Source: an uncultured Bacilli bacterium (GTDB lineage Bacteria; Bacillota_I; Bacilli_A; RF39; UBA660). From it: a stretch of 64,000 nt of DNA. This document shows positions 1 through 8,100 of this stretch, in pieces. The number at the start of each line of letters is the position of its first letter. Position 1 is the first letter of the stretch. The translations under genes and the position numbers were made by a program. The notes under the pieces are model-generated. The model was not told the origin of the DNA. It worked only from the letters and a program-made list of their open reading frames with translations, and searched no databases. The DNA is taken from contig CAKOMS010000001.1 of the NCBI GenBank assembly GCA_934096735.1, forward strand, positions 1 to 64,000, in the 5' to 3' direction.

Positions 1-84
1 AACAAATAAAAAAATTGACTAATATTTATTATCTGATAAAATTAAATTAAATGGTGCGGTTGAAATTACAATATAAATTAAAAG

Positions 85-117
85 TTGTTGAAAACTTATT
101 GCTTATCAACAATTTTT
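85..117 (+). terminator. possible hairpin terminator at window edge
   Basis: A 7-bp inverted repeat (TTGTTGA / TCAACAA) with a 14-nt loop is followed on the plus strand by five T. It could end a plus-strand gene left of the window, or simply be the 3' end of the decayed minus-strand gene that follows. The same bases include a DnaA-box-like TTATCAACA. Confidence 0.3.
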
Positions 118-122
118 AATAT

Positions 123-567
123 TTATTTGTCTTTTATTACTTTGAGGTATAACACGACCAAACCTGCTATCCAAAAAGGAATTGTAAATACCCTTAATAT
201 ATAATCTTTTCTCAAAATTAAATTTTTTACCTTTTTCATTTACAAAATATGTTTCATCATTATTACTATTTTTGACTAAATACATAATATCTTTTTTTGT
301 TTTGAAAACATACTTTTAGAACATAATAGCCAACAATAAATTGATGTACAAAGGAAGAAGCCTCCAAATATTATCATAAATCTATTTTGAGCGATACAAT
401 CGTAAAGTAATTCTTTTGTAACAGCATTAAAAAATACCAGAATAATAGATTGCTAAACCTCCTCCTATACCTAATAAGGTTATAATAATCATACCCATTA
501 TAGAAAAATCAGTGGTTTTATTTATTTGTTTTTTCGAATTTGAATCTAAATTTTCATATATACTCAT
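123..567 (-). pseudogene. frameshifted small membrane protein gene
   Basis: No single open frame covers this stretch, but reading the minus strand across frames gives a coherent protein. It begins MSIYENLDSNSKKQ, continues with a hydrophobic helix (MGMIIITLLGIGGGLAIYY), then meets a stop at a T-run. A +1 shift recovers a second helix (MIIFGGFFLCTSIYCWLL). Another shift near an A-run recovers a soluble segment (KDIMYLVKNSNNDETYF), and a third recovers a C-terminal helix (IPFWIAGLVVLYL) ending KVIKDK. The shifts fall in or near homopolymers, as expected for indel decay. The family is not recognised. Sequencing error is an alternative explanation. Confidence 0.55.
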
Positions 568-587
568 TATTATTCAATTTAACATTT

Positions 588-1010
588 TTAATCTTTAAAT
601 CCTGATAATATCATTTCACTTCCTAAGTTTGCATCTTCTCTTGTAATAAAACCAAATTTCTTATAAAATCCTTCTTTTCCTTTTGATGCTCCTAGATAAA
701 CTCTAACATATGGATTTTTTGTCTTAATTTCATTAATTTTATCTAATAAGTTATTCATTATTTGAGTTCCAATTTTTTGACTTTGATATTTAGGAACCAC
801 CATTACATCATGAATGTATAAAAAACAAATTCCATCACCTATTAATCTTCCATAACCAATTATTTTATCATTATCATATACAGAGACAGAATAAATAGTG
901 TTTTTTAAAGATTCCTTGCTAATATCACTATCGTAACTTCCCCATCCGACTGCATCATACAAATAGTTAAATTCTTCAACTTTATTTATATTATTCTTTA
1001 TTAAAATCAT
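588..1010 (-). CDS. GNAT family N-acetyltransferase
   Basis: A single-domain GCN5-related acetyltransferase of about 140 residues, predicted cytosolic, moving an acetyl group from acetyl-CoA to an unknown amine. The acetyl-CoA pyrophosphate-binding motif A is visible at residues 71-85 (VVPKYQSQKIGTQIM). The VGWGSY segment near residues 21-26 and GRLIGDG near 54-60 are typical of one small subfamily of these enzymes. An in-frame ATG 12 nt upstream (1022) gives four extra residues, but the GGAGG that would bind the ribosome lies inside that stretch, 5 nt before the ATG at 1010, so 1010 is chosen. It is the last of three tandem GNAT genes. Substrate unknown. Confidence 0.8.
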   Translation of the reverse strand: MILIKNNINKVEEFNYLYDAVGWGSYDSDISKESLKNTIYSVSVYDNDKIIGYGRLIGDGICFLYIHDVMVVPKYQSQKIGTQIMNNLLDKINEIKTKNPYVRVYLGASKGKEGFYKKFGFITREDANLGSEMILSGFKD

Positions 1011-1027
1011 AAATTCCTCCATAATTT

Positions 1028-1510
1028 TTATAATTTTTTTATCATTGTTTCCATTCTTGTGTGAAAATTATTTTTGTTATAAAAATTTTTTCCTATATCG
1101 TTATAAGCAAATACATCAACTATTACATATTCGCAGTTTAAAGATTTAAAATATTCTTCCATCCTATTTATTAGTTTTTGGCCTATACCTTTACTTCTTG
1201 TTTTATTAGTGACAATTAATTCTGTAATTTCTCCTCTTTTGGGGCATTTATAATCTAAATAATCATTTTCATCATAAGGAAAAATACACCCCATAATAAG
1301 ACCAACAGTTTTACTATTATCTATCGCTAAATAACACTTACCATTATTATTTTTAATTTCTTCTAAATCTAATAATGCCATTTTTTTATGATAATCTGGA
1401 TGAACTTGATCTAAATTATCTTTGTCTATTGAAACAATATATTCTTCAAGCTCAGTTAATAAATCTCTCACATCATTTAAATAGTTATCTTCATACTCTA
1501 TTATTTTCAT
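1028..1510 (-). CDS. GNAT family N-acetyltransferase
   Basis: A 160-residue GNAT acetyltransferase. Motif A lies around residues 95-118 (ELIVTNKTRSKGIGQKL), followed by the usual alpha/beta stretch (YVIVDVFAYNDIGKNFYNK) that forms the C-terminal acetyl-CoA pocket. The start has a GGAG 7 nt upstream. It ends only 17 bp before the start of the next GNAT gene, so the two are probably co-transcribed. Its N-terminal half (LLTELEEYIVSID) resembles peptide- or aminoglycoside-type acetyltransferases, but no substrate can be assigned from sequence alone. Confidence 0.8.
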   Translation of the reverse strand: MKIIEYEDNYLNDVRDLLTELEEYIVSIDKDNLDQVHPDYHKKMALLDLEEIKNNNGKCYLAIDNSKTVGLIMGCIFPYDENDYLDYKCPKRGEITELIVTNKTRSKGIGQKLINRMEEYFKSLNCEYVIVDVFAYNDIGKNFYNKNNFHTRMETMIKKL

Positions 1511-1522
1511 AATTTTTGCTCC

Positions 1523-1999
1523 TTAATTATTTTTAAAAATAAATACATCTTCTATGCCATCATTTTTTATTACATAGGAGTTGTTTGTATATTCTGTTAT
1601 AATATTTTTCCAAAATGCATATGCTGTAGGATTATTTTCCATTGGTTGAACCTCCCAATCTCCCTTGAATTTATCGAAAATTTTAAATGCCACTTTTTTA
1701 CCTATATGTTTTCTTCTATATTTTGGTAGAATTAAAAATTCTGCTATACATTTTCCAGTCTTGTTAAATTTTAAATTTTCATTAACCATAACCATACCTA
1801 TGTATTTATCACTACTTCTTATAAAATACGCATTTCTATTATTATCAGTAAAATAGTTTTCAAACCATTTGTATTCAAAGCAGCAGTTTTCATCAATATC
1901 TTTGTCTATATATTGTGTACTATCATACAATGTAAATTGTAGCAAATTATATAATTTATTCTTATCTTTTGGTTCAACGCTTATAATTTCAAAATCCAT
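1523..1999 (-). CDS. GNAT family N-acetyltransferase
   Basis: A 158-residue GNAT acetyltransferase. Motif A is AEFLILPKYRRKHIGKKVAF in the second half of the protein, followed by a WEVQPMENNPTAYAFWK segment typical of the acetyl-CoA-binding end of the fold. A longer reading from 2029 exists, but a GGTG-type ribosome site sits inside it just before the ATG at 1999, so the shorter form is preferred. It is the first gene of a run of three GNAT genes on this strand, 12 bp apart from the next. The three are clearly different from one another, so they are not recent duplicates. Substrate unknown. Confidence 0.78.
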   Translation of the reverse strand: MDFEIISVEPKDKNKLYNLLQFTLYDSTQYIDKDIDENCCFEYKWFENYFTDNNRNAYFIRSSDKYIGMVMVNENLKFNKTGKCIAEFLILPKYRRKHIGKKVAFKIFDKFKGDWEVQPMENNPTAYAFWKNIITEYTNNSYVIKNDGIEDVFIFKNN

Positions 2000-2270
2000 T
2001 TTATTCACCACTTTATATAATTTTAACATAATTAATTATTATTTATAAGCTTTATAATAACTTACGTTTTGAATATTAAAAATATGTATTTTTATTTCAT
2101 CTAATTTATTCTGTAGCGGCCAATTATATCGCCATAGTAATTATTCTTTTATTTAGGCTTTGTTTTGTCGTAATTTCTAGCACTATTTAATACATTCATA
2201 TGATAATTTTTATCACCGCTATCTTTATAAATTGAGCTCTTGTTAGTGTCTATATTAAAGATAGCATTTT

Positions 2271-2747
2271 TTATAAAATTCTTCTTAGGGTATTTACAGT
2301 TTCAAACCGACTAGTTTCTAAGTCCTCATTAAAGTAAATACTCTTTCCACCTTTTTGCTCCCAATCTATTAAGTTTGAGATATTGTCATCAATTAGAATT
2401 TCTCCATCATTTGGAACGTATACTTGACTTTTTTTAGTATGTGGCGGAACGAATAAAATAGGTACATCTATTTTTCTACTTCTTAATGCACTCACTTTTG
2501 CTTCCATCTCCATTAAAGTGTGTATTTTAGTTAAAATGGAAATTTGTTTTTCTCTGGCTTGTCCTTCCAAAATGTAATCTGTAGCATTATTTATTACTTT
2601 GGATTCTTCTAATAAATGAAACCAATCTAATATTTCAAAAAACTCAGCCCAACTCATTTTAGGGTTTTTGTTTTTTCTTTCAACAATTCTTTTTTCTGTG
2701 TCAAAGATTACTCCATCAAAATCAATAAATATTTTTTGATCCGGCAT
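2271..2747 (-). CDS. HAD-like phosphatase domain protein
   Basis: A small (158 aa) haloacid dehalogenase-like protein. The nucleophile motif I is clear near the N terminus (FIDFDGVIFDTE: the first Asp is the nucleophile, the second the general acid/base). A motif IV-like DD with hydrophobic lead (ILIDDNISNLIDWE) is present near residues 122-135 and would complete the Mg2+ site. Such short HADs are often nucleotidases, but the substrate cannot be named. The GTG at 2756 overlaps the AGGTG ribosome site, whereas the ATG at 2747 has it 6 nt upstream, so 2747 is used. It stands apart from its neighbours (52-bp and 271-bp gaps). Confidence 0.7.
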   Translation of the reverse strand: MPDQKIFIDFDGVIFDTEKRIVERKNKNPKMSWAEFFEILDWFHLLEESKVINNATDYILEGQAREKQISILTKIHTLMEMEAKVSALRSRKIDVPILFVPPHTKKSQVYVPNDGEILIDDNISNLIDWEQKGGKSIYFNEDLETSRFETVNTLRRIL

Positions 2748-2808
2748 GTTTATCACCTCTTGTTAGCATATTATACCATGTTTTTAGAAATGAATATATT
2801 TTATTACA

Positions 2809-3423
2809 TTATGATAATGATAATTTTCTTGTATTTTGTTTTAGGTAAATATCTTGATACCAATTAGCAAATTGCTCAGTCGCAGATGTATGCCCATCGT
2901 TTCTGTTTTTTCTTTCTTCATCGGACATTTCTGCTAAAGTTTTGGTACAATTAGTTGGTATAAATATGTACCAAAGATTAGATTTGGCTCTTTTTATAGG
3001 ATCTCCTTTTTTTCTAAATGCTAATGTACCACTACTTACTCCGTAAAAAGTATAAAAATCCTTACCGTCATAAAAAGTTAAACAGTCTACAAATTTACAT
3101 GTTCTATTGCTTTTATTTTTCATCGTTTCAAGTAATCTATCTATATCTGAGCTAATTCCACTTCTTTTAACAAACGCTCCAGGAAATCCAGGATTATTAG
3201 GATAGTCGTCTATATAAAATCCTGTATCTGCAACAAAACATGGTGATTGCAATATATTGTATGCATCTAATGCTTTTTTTTTAGATATTTTTTCAATGTC
3301 ATTTATCTCGATTTCTTCAAAGTCGTGATTATAAAAATTTATTCCTATATTTTTTTCCGCAAAACATTCCTTGACTGAAACATATTTGCCATAGTTTCCA
3401 GTTACATAAATTATATTTTTCAT
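2809..3423 (-). CDS. non-canonical purine NTP pyrophosphatase (Ham1/RdgB family)
   Basis: A 204-residue Ham1/RdgB-type protein, expected to hydrolyse dITP, ITP or XTP to the monophosphate and so keep deaminated purines out of DNA and RNA. The family signature is complete: TGNYGKY at residues 8-14 (substrate P-loop-like), VADTGFYID near 64-72 with the catalytic Asp, NPGFPGAFV near 76-84, and the base-pocket-like NDGHTSATEQF near the C terminus. AGGAAA lies 5 nt before the ATG. The main rdgB of Bacilli usually sits next to racE/yfcE. This one is in accessory company and could be a second, more divergent copy with another nucleotide preference. Confidence 0.8.
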   Translation of the reverse strand: MKNIIYVTGNYGKYVSVKECFAEKNIGINFYNHDFEEIEINDIEKISKKKALDAYNILQSPCFVADTGFYIDDYPNNPGFPGAFVKRSGISSDIDRLLETMKNKSNRTCKFVDCLTFYDGKDFYTFYGVSSGTLAFRKKGDPIKRAKSNLWYIFIPTNCTKTLAEMSDEERKNRNDGHTSATEQFANWYQDIYLKQNTRKLSLS

Positions 3424-3483
3424 TTTATTTTCCTCTCTAAAATTATATTTATAATGATTCAGTATGTTTATATTTAATCATTA

Positions 3484-3524
3484 TAAAACCTCTTTCTTTA
3501 TTTAAATTTTAACAAAGAAAGAGG
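3484..3524 (-). terminator. terminator of the WYL regulator gene
   Basis: Perfect 11-bp inverted repeat (CCTCTTTCTTT 3489-3499, AAAGAAAGAGG 3514-3524) with a 14-nt AT loop. On the minus strand it is followed by TTTTAT. It lies 12 bp beyond the stop of the WYL gene and upstream of the Ham1 gene. Confidence 0.7.
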
Positions 3525-3535
3525 TAATATATATG

Positions 3536-4015
3536 TCAGTTATAAAAAATTTCTAATAATTTAATAGACTTAATTCTATTTATATAAAAATGCCTTATTT
3601 CTAATTTTAATTCACAATAAGCTGCAACTCCCCATTCATTGCCAAAAAGAATTAACTCATAAGGGTGAATGATTCTACTTGTAATCTTTTTCTCATTTTT
3701 AGAATAATATTCTATTAAACATTTTCTTTTTTCTTTAATCGCTTTATTTATTAAATTAAATAAATTTTTATCTTTGATATTTATTTCAATTGGTGTAATA
3801 AATCTTTTTGGTACATTTATATTTTGATTTAAAACATAACCACCATAAGGTCCTTTGATAGTATCTATATAAATACCAGCCTTTTCTATTTCATTTTTAT
3901 ATACCCTAATCATTCTGGGAGTAACTTCTAATTTTTCAGATAATTCAGCAATACTATATTTTCTACCTGTGCTTAAATATTGAATCATGGTAAGTACATT
4001 ACTAATCTTAGACAC
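3536..4015 (-). CDS. HTH and WYL-domain transcriptional regulator
   Basis: An N-terminal winged HTH (residues about 5-55: VLTMIQYLSTGRKYSIAELS, then LEVTPRMIRVYKNEIEKAG as recognition region) is followed by a WYL ligand-sensing domain (ITSRIIHPYELILFGNEWGV, then EIRHFYINRIKSIKLL). In this protein the signature tripeptide reads WGV rather than WYL, while the downstream R-F-NRI arginine ladder is kept. WYL proteins bind nucleic-acid-like ligands and often regulate stress or defence genes. The GTG at 4015, preceded by GGTGGTG, is preferred over the ATG at 4051, which would add twelve residues with no ribosome site of their own. Target unknown; it may control itself or the adjacent Ham1 gene. Confidence 0.75.
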   Translation of the reverse strand: MSKISNVLTMIQYLSTGRKYSIAELSEKLEVTPRMIRVYKNEIEKAGIYIDTIKGPYGGYVLNQNINVPKRFITPIEINIKDKNLFNLINKAIKEKRKCLIEYYSKNEKKITSRIIHPYELILFGNEWGVAAYCELKLEIRHFYINRIKSIKLLEIFYN

Positions 4016-4203
4016 TATATCACCACCAATGTATCTAATATTATAACACAAAATGCAAATTTTAATAAAAATGCAAAATAAAAGCCAATTATAATTATTG
4101 ACTACTTATTTTTATATGTACGTATTTTAAGTATAAAAGATACAAAATTGCTATTATATGCTTTTTGGAATGTTGTCAAACTCACAAATCATTACATAAC
4201 ATG

Positions 4204-4371
4204 CTATTTATCACAGCATTGTTTATATTTCTTTCCACTGCCACAAGGTCTTTTATAAGGCCTTTTATATTGGAGATTTGAGCAGTTCTCGAGAGCACTT
4301 AGCTCGTTAATTCGGCACTTGGTTGCACCCCAAAGCACTCCGTAGCATCCGTCAAACTTAACAGAACTTAT
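4204..4371 (-). pseudogene. duplicated SecA C-terminal (SEC-C zinc motif) fragment
   Basis: The minus strand ends in PCGSGKKYKQCCDK-stop, a near copy of the intact SecA tail 270 bp upstream. Over 45 nt the two coding stretches differ at 7 positions. A further shared run (AAATCTCCAATA) precedes the zinc motif in both. The frame stays open back to about 4371 but has no plausible start or ribosome site, and the region 4255-4365 is visibly richer in G and C than all its surroundings. It reads as the leftover or foreign 3' end of a secA gene rather than a working gene. Confidence 0.6.
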
Positions 4372-4417
4372 CTAAAAAATAATGATTTTATTTTTTTTAC
4401 AATTTTTGAGTATTGCA

Positions 4418-4457
4418 TAAAAATAGCGCAAACCCTTATATTACTTGGGTTTACGCC
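4418..4457 (-). terminator. secA terminator
   Basis: On the minus strand GGCGTAAACCC pairs with GGGTTTGCGC (one G-U wobble) around an 11-nt loop and is followed by TATTTTTATG. It lies 12 bp past the secA stop. Confidence 0.75.
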
Positions 4458-4468
4458 AATTTTAATCA

Positions 4469-6955
4469 TTATTTACCACAACATTGTTTGTACTTCTTAC
4501 CACTTCCACAAGGACAAGGATCATTTCTACCCACTTTTGTGCTTTTTATTGGAGATTTTTTTATTGTTTCTTTTCCATCATTTGCTATACCATTTAGGGT
4601 TTGTTTTCTTTCAGTATTTTGTTTTACTTCAGCTTTTAATAAAAATTGTGCAGTTAAATCATCTATTTTTATTAAAAGATTATCAAACATCTCAAATCCT
4701 TCTTTTGTGTATTCTAGAATAGGATTTGTTTGTGCATAGCCACGAAGACCTACTCCTTCTTTTAAGTGTTCCATTGCACTCATATGATCAACCCAATTTG
4801 AATCAATTATTCTTAAACTAATTGCTTTTTCAAATTCATTCATAATTGGTGCTTCAATCATTTTTAATTCATAATCCTTAATTATTAAACTATAAATTTT
4901 ATCTCTTAATTCTTCATCTTTTAAATTTTCAATATCTTTATATTTTAACTTATTAGATTTTAAATAATTAGTATTAACATATTCCATTAATTCTGTTTTA
5001 TCTTCATCACTAATATTTCCTTTTTCGTCAAAATGACTTTCTATCAAGTTAGTAATAGTATTTTTAAATATTTGTAATACATTTTCATGAATACTTTCTT
5101 CATCTAATATATTATTTCTTCTTGAGTAGATTATCTCTCTTTGCTCATTTAATACATTATCATAATCTAATAAAGTTTTTCTAATATCGTAGTTATTTCC
5201 TTCAACTTTCTTTTGGGCTGATTCAATACTTTTTGTTAATGCTTTAGAACGTATTGCTTGTGTTTCCTCAATTCCTAAATTTTGTAACATCATTTTTATT
5301 CTATCTGTTCCAAATCTTCTCATTAAGTCATCCTCAAACGATACAAAGAATTGTGATTTACCAGGATCTCCTTGTCTTCCTGCTCTACCTCTTAACTGAT
5401 TGTCAATTCTTCTAGATTCATGTCTTTCTGTTCCAATAACACATAAACCACCAAGTTCTTTTACGCCTTCACCAAGTTTTATATCTGTTCCACGTCCTGC
5501 CATATTGGTTGCTAAAGTTATAGAACCTTTTTCTCCTGCATGAGCAATTATTTCTGCTTCTCTTTCGTGATTCTTTGCATTTAATACTTCGTGCTTTAAC
5601 CCTGCTTTTTTTAGTAAACAACTTAAATATTCATTCGCTTCTACTGAAATTGTACCAATCAATATTGGTTCACCAGTTTCATGAATTTCTTTTATAAAGT
5701 TAATAATTGCTTTATATTTACCATTTTGTGTAGCATAAACTAAATCTGGATAATCTTCTCTTATAACTAATTTATTTGTTGGAATTTCAATAACATACAT
5801 ATTATATATATTTCTAAATTCTTCTTCTTCGGTTTTTGCGGTTCCTGTCATACCTGATAATTTATTATACATTCTAAATAGATTTTGAAATGTTATTGTT
5901 GCCATTGTTTTTGTTTCAGTATTTATAGTTACATTTTCTTTTGCTTCAATTGCTTGATGTAATCCGTCACTAAATTGTCTTCCTTGCATAAGTCTTCCAG
6001 TAAATTGATCTACAATTATGACTTCATCATTTTGAACTACATAATCTACATCTCTTTTAAAACCATAATTTGCTTTTAATGCTTGATTTAAATGATGCAC
6101 TAATGCAGTATTATCTAAATCATATAAATTTTTTAAATTAAATATTTTTTCTATTTTTTTAGATCCTTCTTCTGTTAAGGAAACATTTTTTGTTTTTACA
6201 TCAATATCATAGTCTTCAACATCTTTTAATTTTTTTACTGCCCTATCTGCATCAACATATAAATTTTTTGAATTAAATTTACCACCGCTAATTATTAATG
6301 GTGTTCTTGCTTCATCTATTAAAATGGAATCTACTTCATCGATGATACAGTAATTTAATGGTCTTTGAACCCTATCTTCTTTTCTAACAACCATATTATC
6401 TCTTAAATAATCAAAACCTATTTCATTGTTAGTAGAATATAATATATCTTTATTGTAAGCTTCTTGTTTTTCTTTAGGTGACATTTCTCTTAAATTAACA
6501 CCAACGGATACTCCTAATAAATCATATACCGGTTTCATCCATTCAGCATTACGGCTAGATAAATATTCATTTGTAGTTACGACATGTACTCCATTACCTG
6601 TTAATGCATTTACATATGCTGGTAATATAGTTGTTAATGTTTTACCTTCACCTGTTTTCATTTCTGCAATATTACCATAGTGAATAGCAAGTCCACCTAG
6701 TAATTGGACATAGTAAGCTTTTTCACCAATAGTACGACTAGCTGCTTCTCTTGCTAAAGCAAATGCTTCAACTAAAATATCGTCTAAAGTTTCACCGTTT
6801 TTTAGTCTTTCTTTAAATTCTTCTGTTTTTATTTTAAAATCTTTATCTTCAAGTTTTTGCATTTCTTCATCTAATGCTACTATTTTGTTTGCTATAGTTT
6901 CAAATCTTTTTAATTCTTTATATTCACTATCTAATAATTTCTTGAATAATCCCAT
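4469..6955 (-). CDS. secA: preprotein translocase ATPase SecA
   Basis: Motor ATPase that pushes unfolded preproteins through SecYEG; peripheral membrane protein. The 828-residue length is normal. Visible motifs: Walker A MKTGEGKTLT near residue 100, the DEVD-type Walker B (CIIDEVDSIL), preprotein cross-linking domain, helicase motifs (TNMAGRGTDIKLG, and QLRGRAGRQGDPG), and the C-terminal zinc-binding SEC-C tail with CPCGSGKKYKQCC that contacts SecB or ribosomes. The ATG at 6955 is chosen because the AGGTGG site lies inside the four-residue extension that begins at 6967. It lies directly downstream of hpf, the common Bacilli order, but a terminator sits between them. A second, broken copy of its C terminus lies downstream. 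Confidence 0.98.
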   Translation of the reverse strand: MGLFKKLLDSEYKELKRFETIANKIVALDEEMQKLEDKDFKIKTEEFKERLKNGETLDDILVEAFALAREAASRTIGEKAYYVQLLGGLAIHYGNIAEMKTGEGKTLTTILPAYVNALTGNGVHVVTTNEYLSSRNAEWMKPVYDLLGVSVGVNLREMSPKEKQEAYNKDILYSTNNEIGFDYLRDNMVVRKEDRVQRPLNYCIIDEVDSILIDEARTPLIISGGKFNSKNLYVDADRAVKKLKDVEDYDIDVKTKNVSLTEEGSKKIEKIFNLKNLYDLDNTALVHHLNQALKANYGFKRDVDYVVQNDEVIIVDQFTGRLMQGRQFSDGLHQAIEAKENVTINTETKTMATITFQNLFRMYNKLSGMTGTAKTEEEEFRNIYNMYVIEIPTNKLVIREDYPDLVYATQNGKYKAIINFIKEIHETGEPILIGTISVEANEYLSCLLKKAGLKHEVLNAKNHEREAEIIAHAGEKGSITLATNMAGRGTDIKLGEGVKELGGLCVIGTERHESRRIDNQLRGRAGRQGDPGKSQFFVSFEDDLMRRFGTDRIKMMLQNLGIEETQAIRSKALTKSIESAQKKVEGNNYDIRKTLLDYDNVLNEQREIIYSRRNNILDEESIHENVLQIFKNTITNLIESHFDEKGNISDEDKTELMEYVNTNYLKSNKLKYKDIENLKDEELRDKIYSLIIKDYELKMIEAPIMNEFEKAISLRIIDSNWVDHMSAMEHLKEGVGLRGYAQTNPILEYTKEGFEMFDNLLIKIDDLTAQFLLKAEVKQNTERKQTLNGIANDGKETIKKSPIKSTKVGRNDPCPCGSGKKYKQCCGK

Positions 6956-7002
6956 AATCCACCTCATTATTAATTATAACACGACTATTTATAAATACCA
7001 AT

Positions 7003-7025
7003 TAAAAACGAGCATTTATTGCTCG
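7003..7025 (-). terminator. hpf terminator
   Basis: CGAGCA / TGCTCG stem with a 5-nt loop, followed by TTTTTA on the minus strand. It lies 20 bp after the hpf stop and before secA. Confidence 0.75.
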
Positions 7026-7044
7026 CTTAGTATTAAAGAATTAT

Positions 7045-7578
7045 TTATTTAACATTTATAATTCCATATTTGTTATCTTTTCTTTTATAAATAACTGATA
7101 CACATTCTTCATCAATGTTTTTAAATACAAAAAAGTCATGATTCAATAATTCCATTTGTAATATGGCTTCCTCTTCATCCATTGGTTTAGTATCAATGTC
7201 TTTTCTTTTTATAATTTGTAAATCGTCTTCTGAAATATCACTTATATCAAAATCAAAGTTCATTTCTGCAACTGAATTTTTTTCATATTTCTTTTTTAGT
7301 TTTGTTTTATTTTTTCTAATTTGTCCTTCTAATTTATCTACTACTAAATCAATTGCACTATATAAGTCTTTATCACTTGTTTCTGCTCTAAATATAAATT
7401 TATTTAATGGTATTGTTACTTCAATAGTATCCAAATTATTTTTAGATTTTATTAATACCTTACATTCAATTTCATCATGATTTTCATAATATTTATTTAA
7501 TTTACTTAACTTTTCTTCTATGTAATTTTTAATAGATTTTGTTACAGTTAATTTGTCTCCTCTAATATTATATTTCAT
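7045..7578 (-). CDS. hpf: ribosome hibernation promoting factor, long form
   Basis: Binds the 30S decoding centre and joins two 70S ribosomes into inactive 100S dimers in stationary phase or sporulation. The 177 residues comprise an N-terminal S30Ae/YfiA domain (about 1-100, MKYNIRGDKLTVTKSIKNYI to KLKKKYEK), an acidic linker, and the C-terminal dimerisation domain (about 120-177, IDTKPMDEEEAILQMELLNH to DNKYGIINVK), so it is the long form that dimerises ribosomes without a partner. GGAGAGTG lies 5 nt before the ATG. Placed between csp and secA, as in many Bacilli. Confidence 0.95.
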   Translation of the reverse strand: MKYNIRGDKLTVTKSIKNYIEEKLSKLNKYYENHDEIECKVLIKSKNNLDTIEVTIPLNKFIFRAETSDKDLYSAIDLVVDKLEGQIRKNKTKLKKKYEKNSVAEMNFDFDISDISEDDLQIIKRKDIDTKPMDEEEAILQMELLNHDFFVFKNIDEECVSVIYKRKDNKYGIINVK

Positions 7579-7683
7579 TTTATCACTCTCCTATAATTAG
7601 TATATCATATTTTCTTACTTAAAAAATGTTTTTGTTAATATATCATCAAAATTTCACATTATTAAATATATAGTTTTTAGAAC

Positions 7684-7709
7684 AAAAAAAGAAATTCATC
7701 AAAATTTCT
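7684..7709 (-). terminator. csp terminator
   Basis: AGAAATT / AATTTCT stem (7 bp, 6-nt loop) followed by seven T on the minus strand, 35 bp after the cold-shock gene. Confidence 0.7.
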
Positions 7710-7744
7710 TCTTTCAATCTAGACACTAAAGCACGGTATACACG

Positions 7745-7957
7745 TTAGACAAGTATCTTTTGTTCTTCAACCACATCAATTGCTTGTAGCCCTTTTGCAG
7801 TTTCGATTAATTTGAAATTTACTAATGCTCCTTCTTGCAGTGTTTTATAACCATCCTTAAGAATTGCAGAGTAATGAACAAATATATCCTCAAGATTGTC
7901 GTATTCTATAAAGCCATAGCCTTTTTCGTTGTTAAACCATTTGACTTTACCATGCAT
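7745..7957 (-). CDS. cold shock protein (CspA/CspB family)
   Basis: A 70-residue OB-fold nucleic-acid chaperone that melts mRNA structure. Both RNA-binding motifs are present: RNP1 KGYGFIEY near residues 12-19 and RNP2 IFVHYSAI near 25-32, with the KWFNNEKG lead. The GTG at 7966 falls within the AGAGGTGGG ribosome site, so the ATG at 7957 is used. It has its own strong sigma-A promoter and, unusually, two tandem Spo0A-box-like sequences just upstream of it, which suggests control by Spo0A rather than only by cold. Confidence 0.95.
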   Translation of the reverse strand: MHGKVKWFNNEKGYGFIEYDNLEDIFVHYSAILKDGYKTLQEGALVNFKLIETAKGLQAIDVVEEQKILV

Positions 7958-7983
7958 ACTTCCCACCTCTTTTCTTTGTCTAT

Positions 7984-8012
7984 ATTATGCCCTATAAAAA
8001 TATATATTGCAA
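7984..8012 (-). promoter_or_regulatory. sigma-A promoter of the csp gene
   Basis: On the minus strand TTGCAA (8012-8007), a 17-bp spacer and CATAAT (7989-7984). About 25 nt separate the expected start of transcription from the csp start codon. Confidence 0.7.
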
Positions 8013-8021
8013 GGATTTTCG

Positions 8022-8038
8022 TACGACATTTTTCGACA
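8022..8038 (-). promoter_or_regulatory. tandem Spo0A-box-like operator upstream of csp
   Basis: Minus strand reads TGTCGAA (8038-8032, exact match to the 0A-box consensus TGNCGAA), three bases, then TGTCGTA (8028-8022, one mismatch). The two are offset by exactly 10 bp, one helical turn, the arrangement known to bind a Spo0A dimer. They end 9 bp upstream of the -35. Confidence 0.5.
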
Positions 8039-8100
8039 AATTTTAGGCTCATGTTAATGATAACAAATATTAAAAAATAAATAAAGTACTTTTTGCTATT

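Noticed and set aside
4413..4739. Open frames on the plus strand opposite the secA 3' end
   Set aside because: They are antisense shadows of secA with phenylalanine/leucine-rich translation, no ribosome site and no family match.
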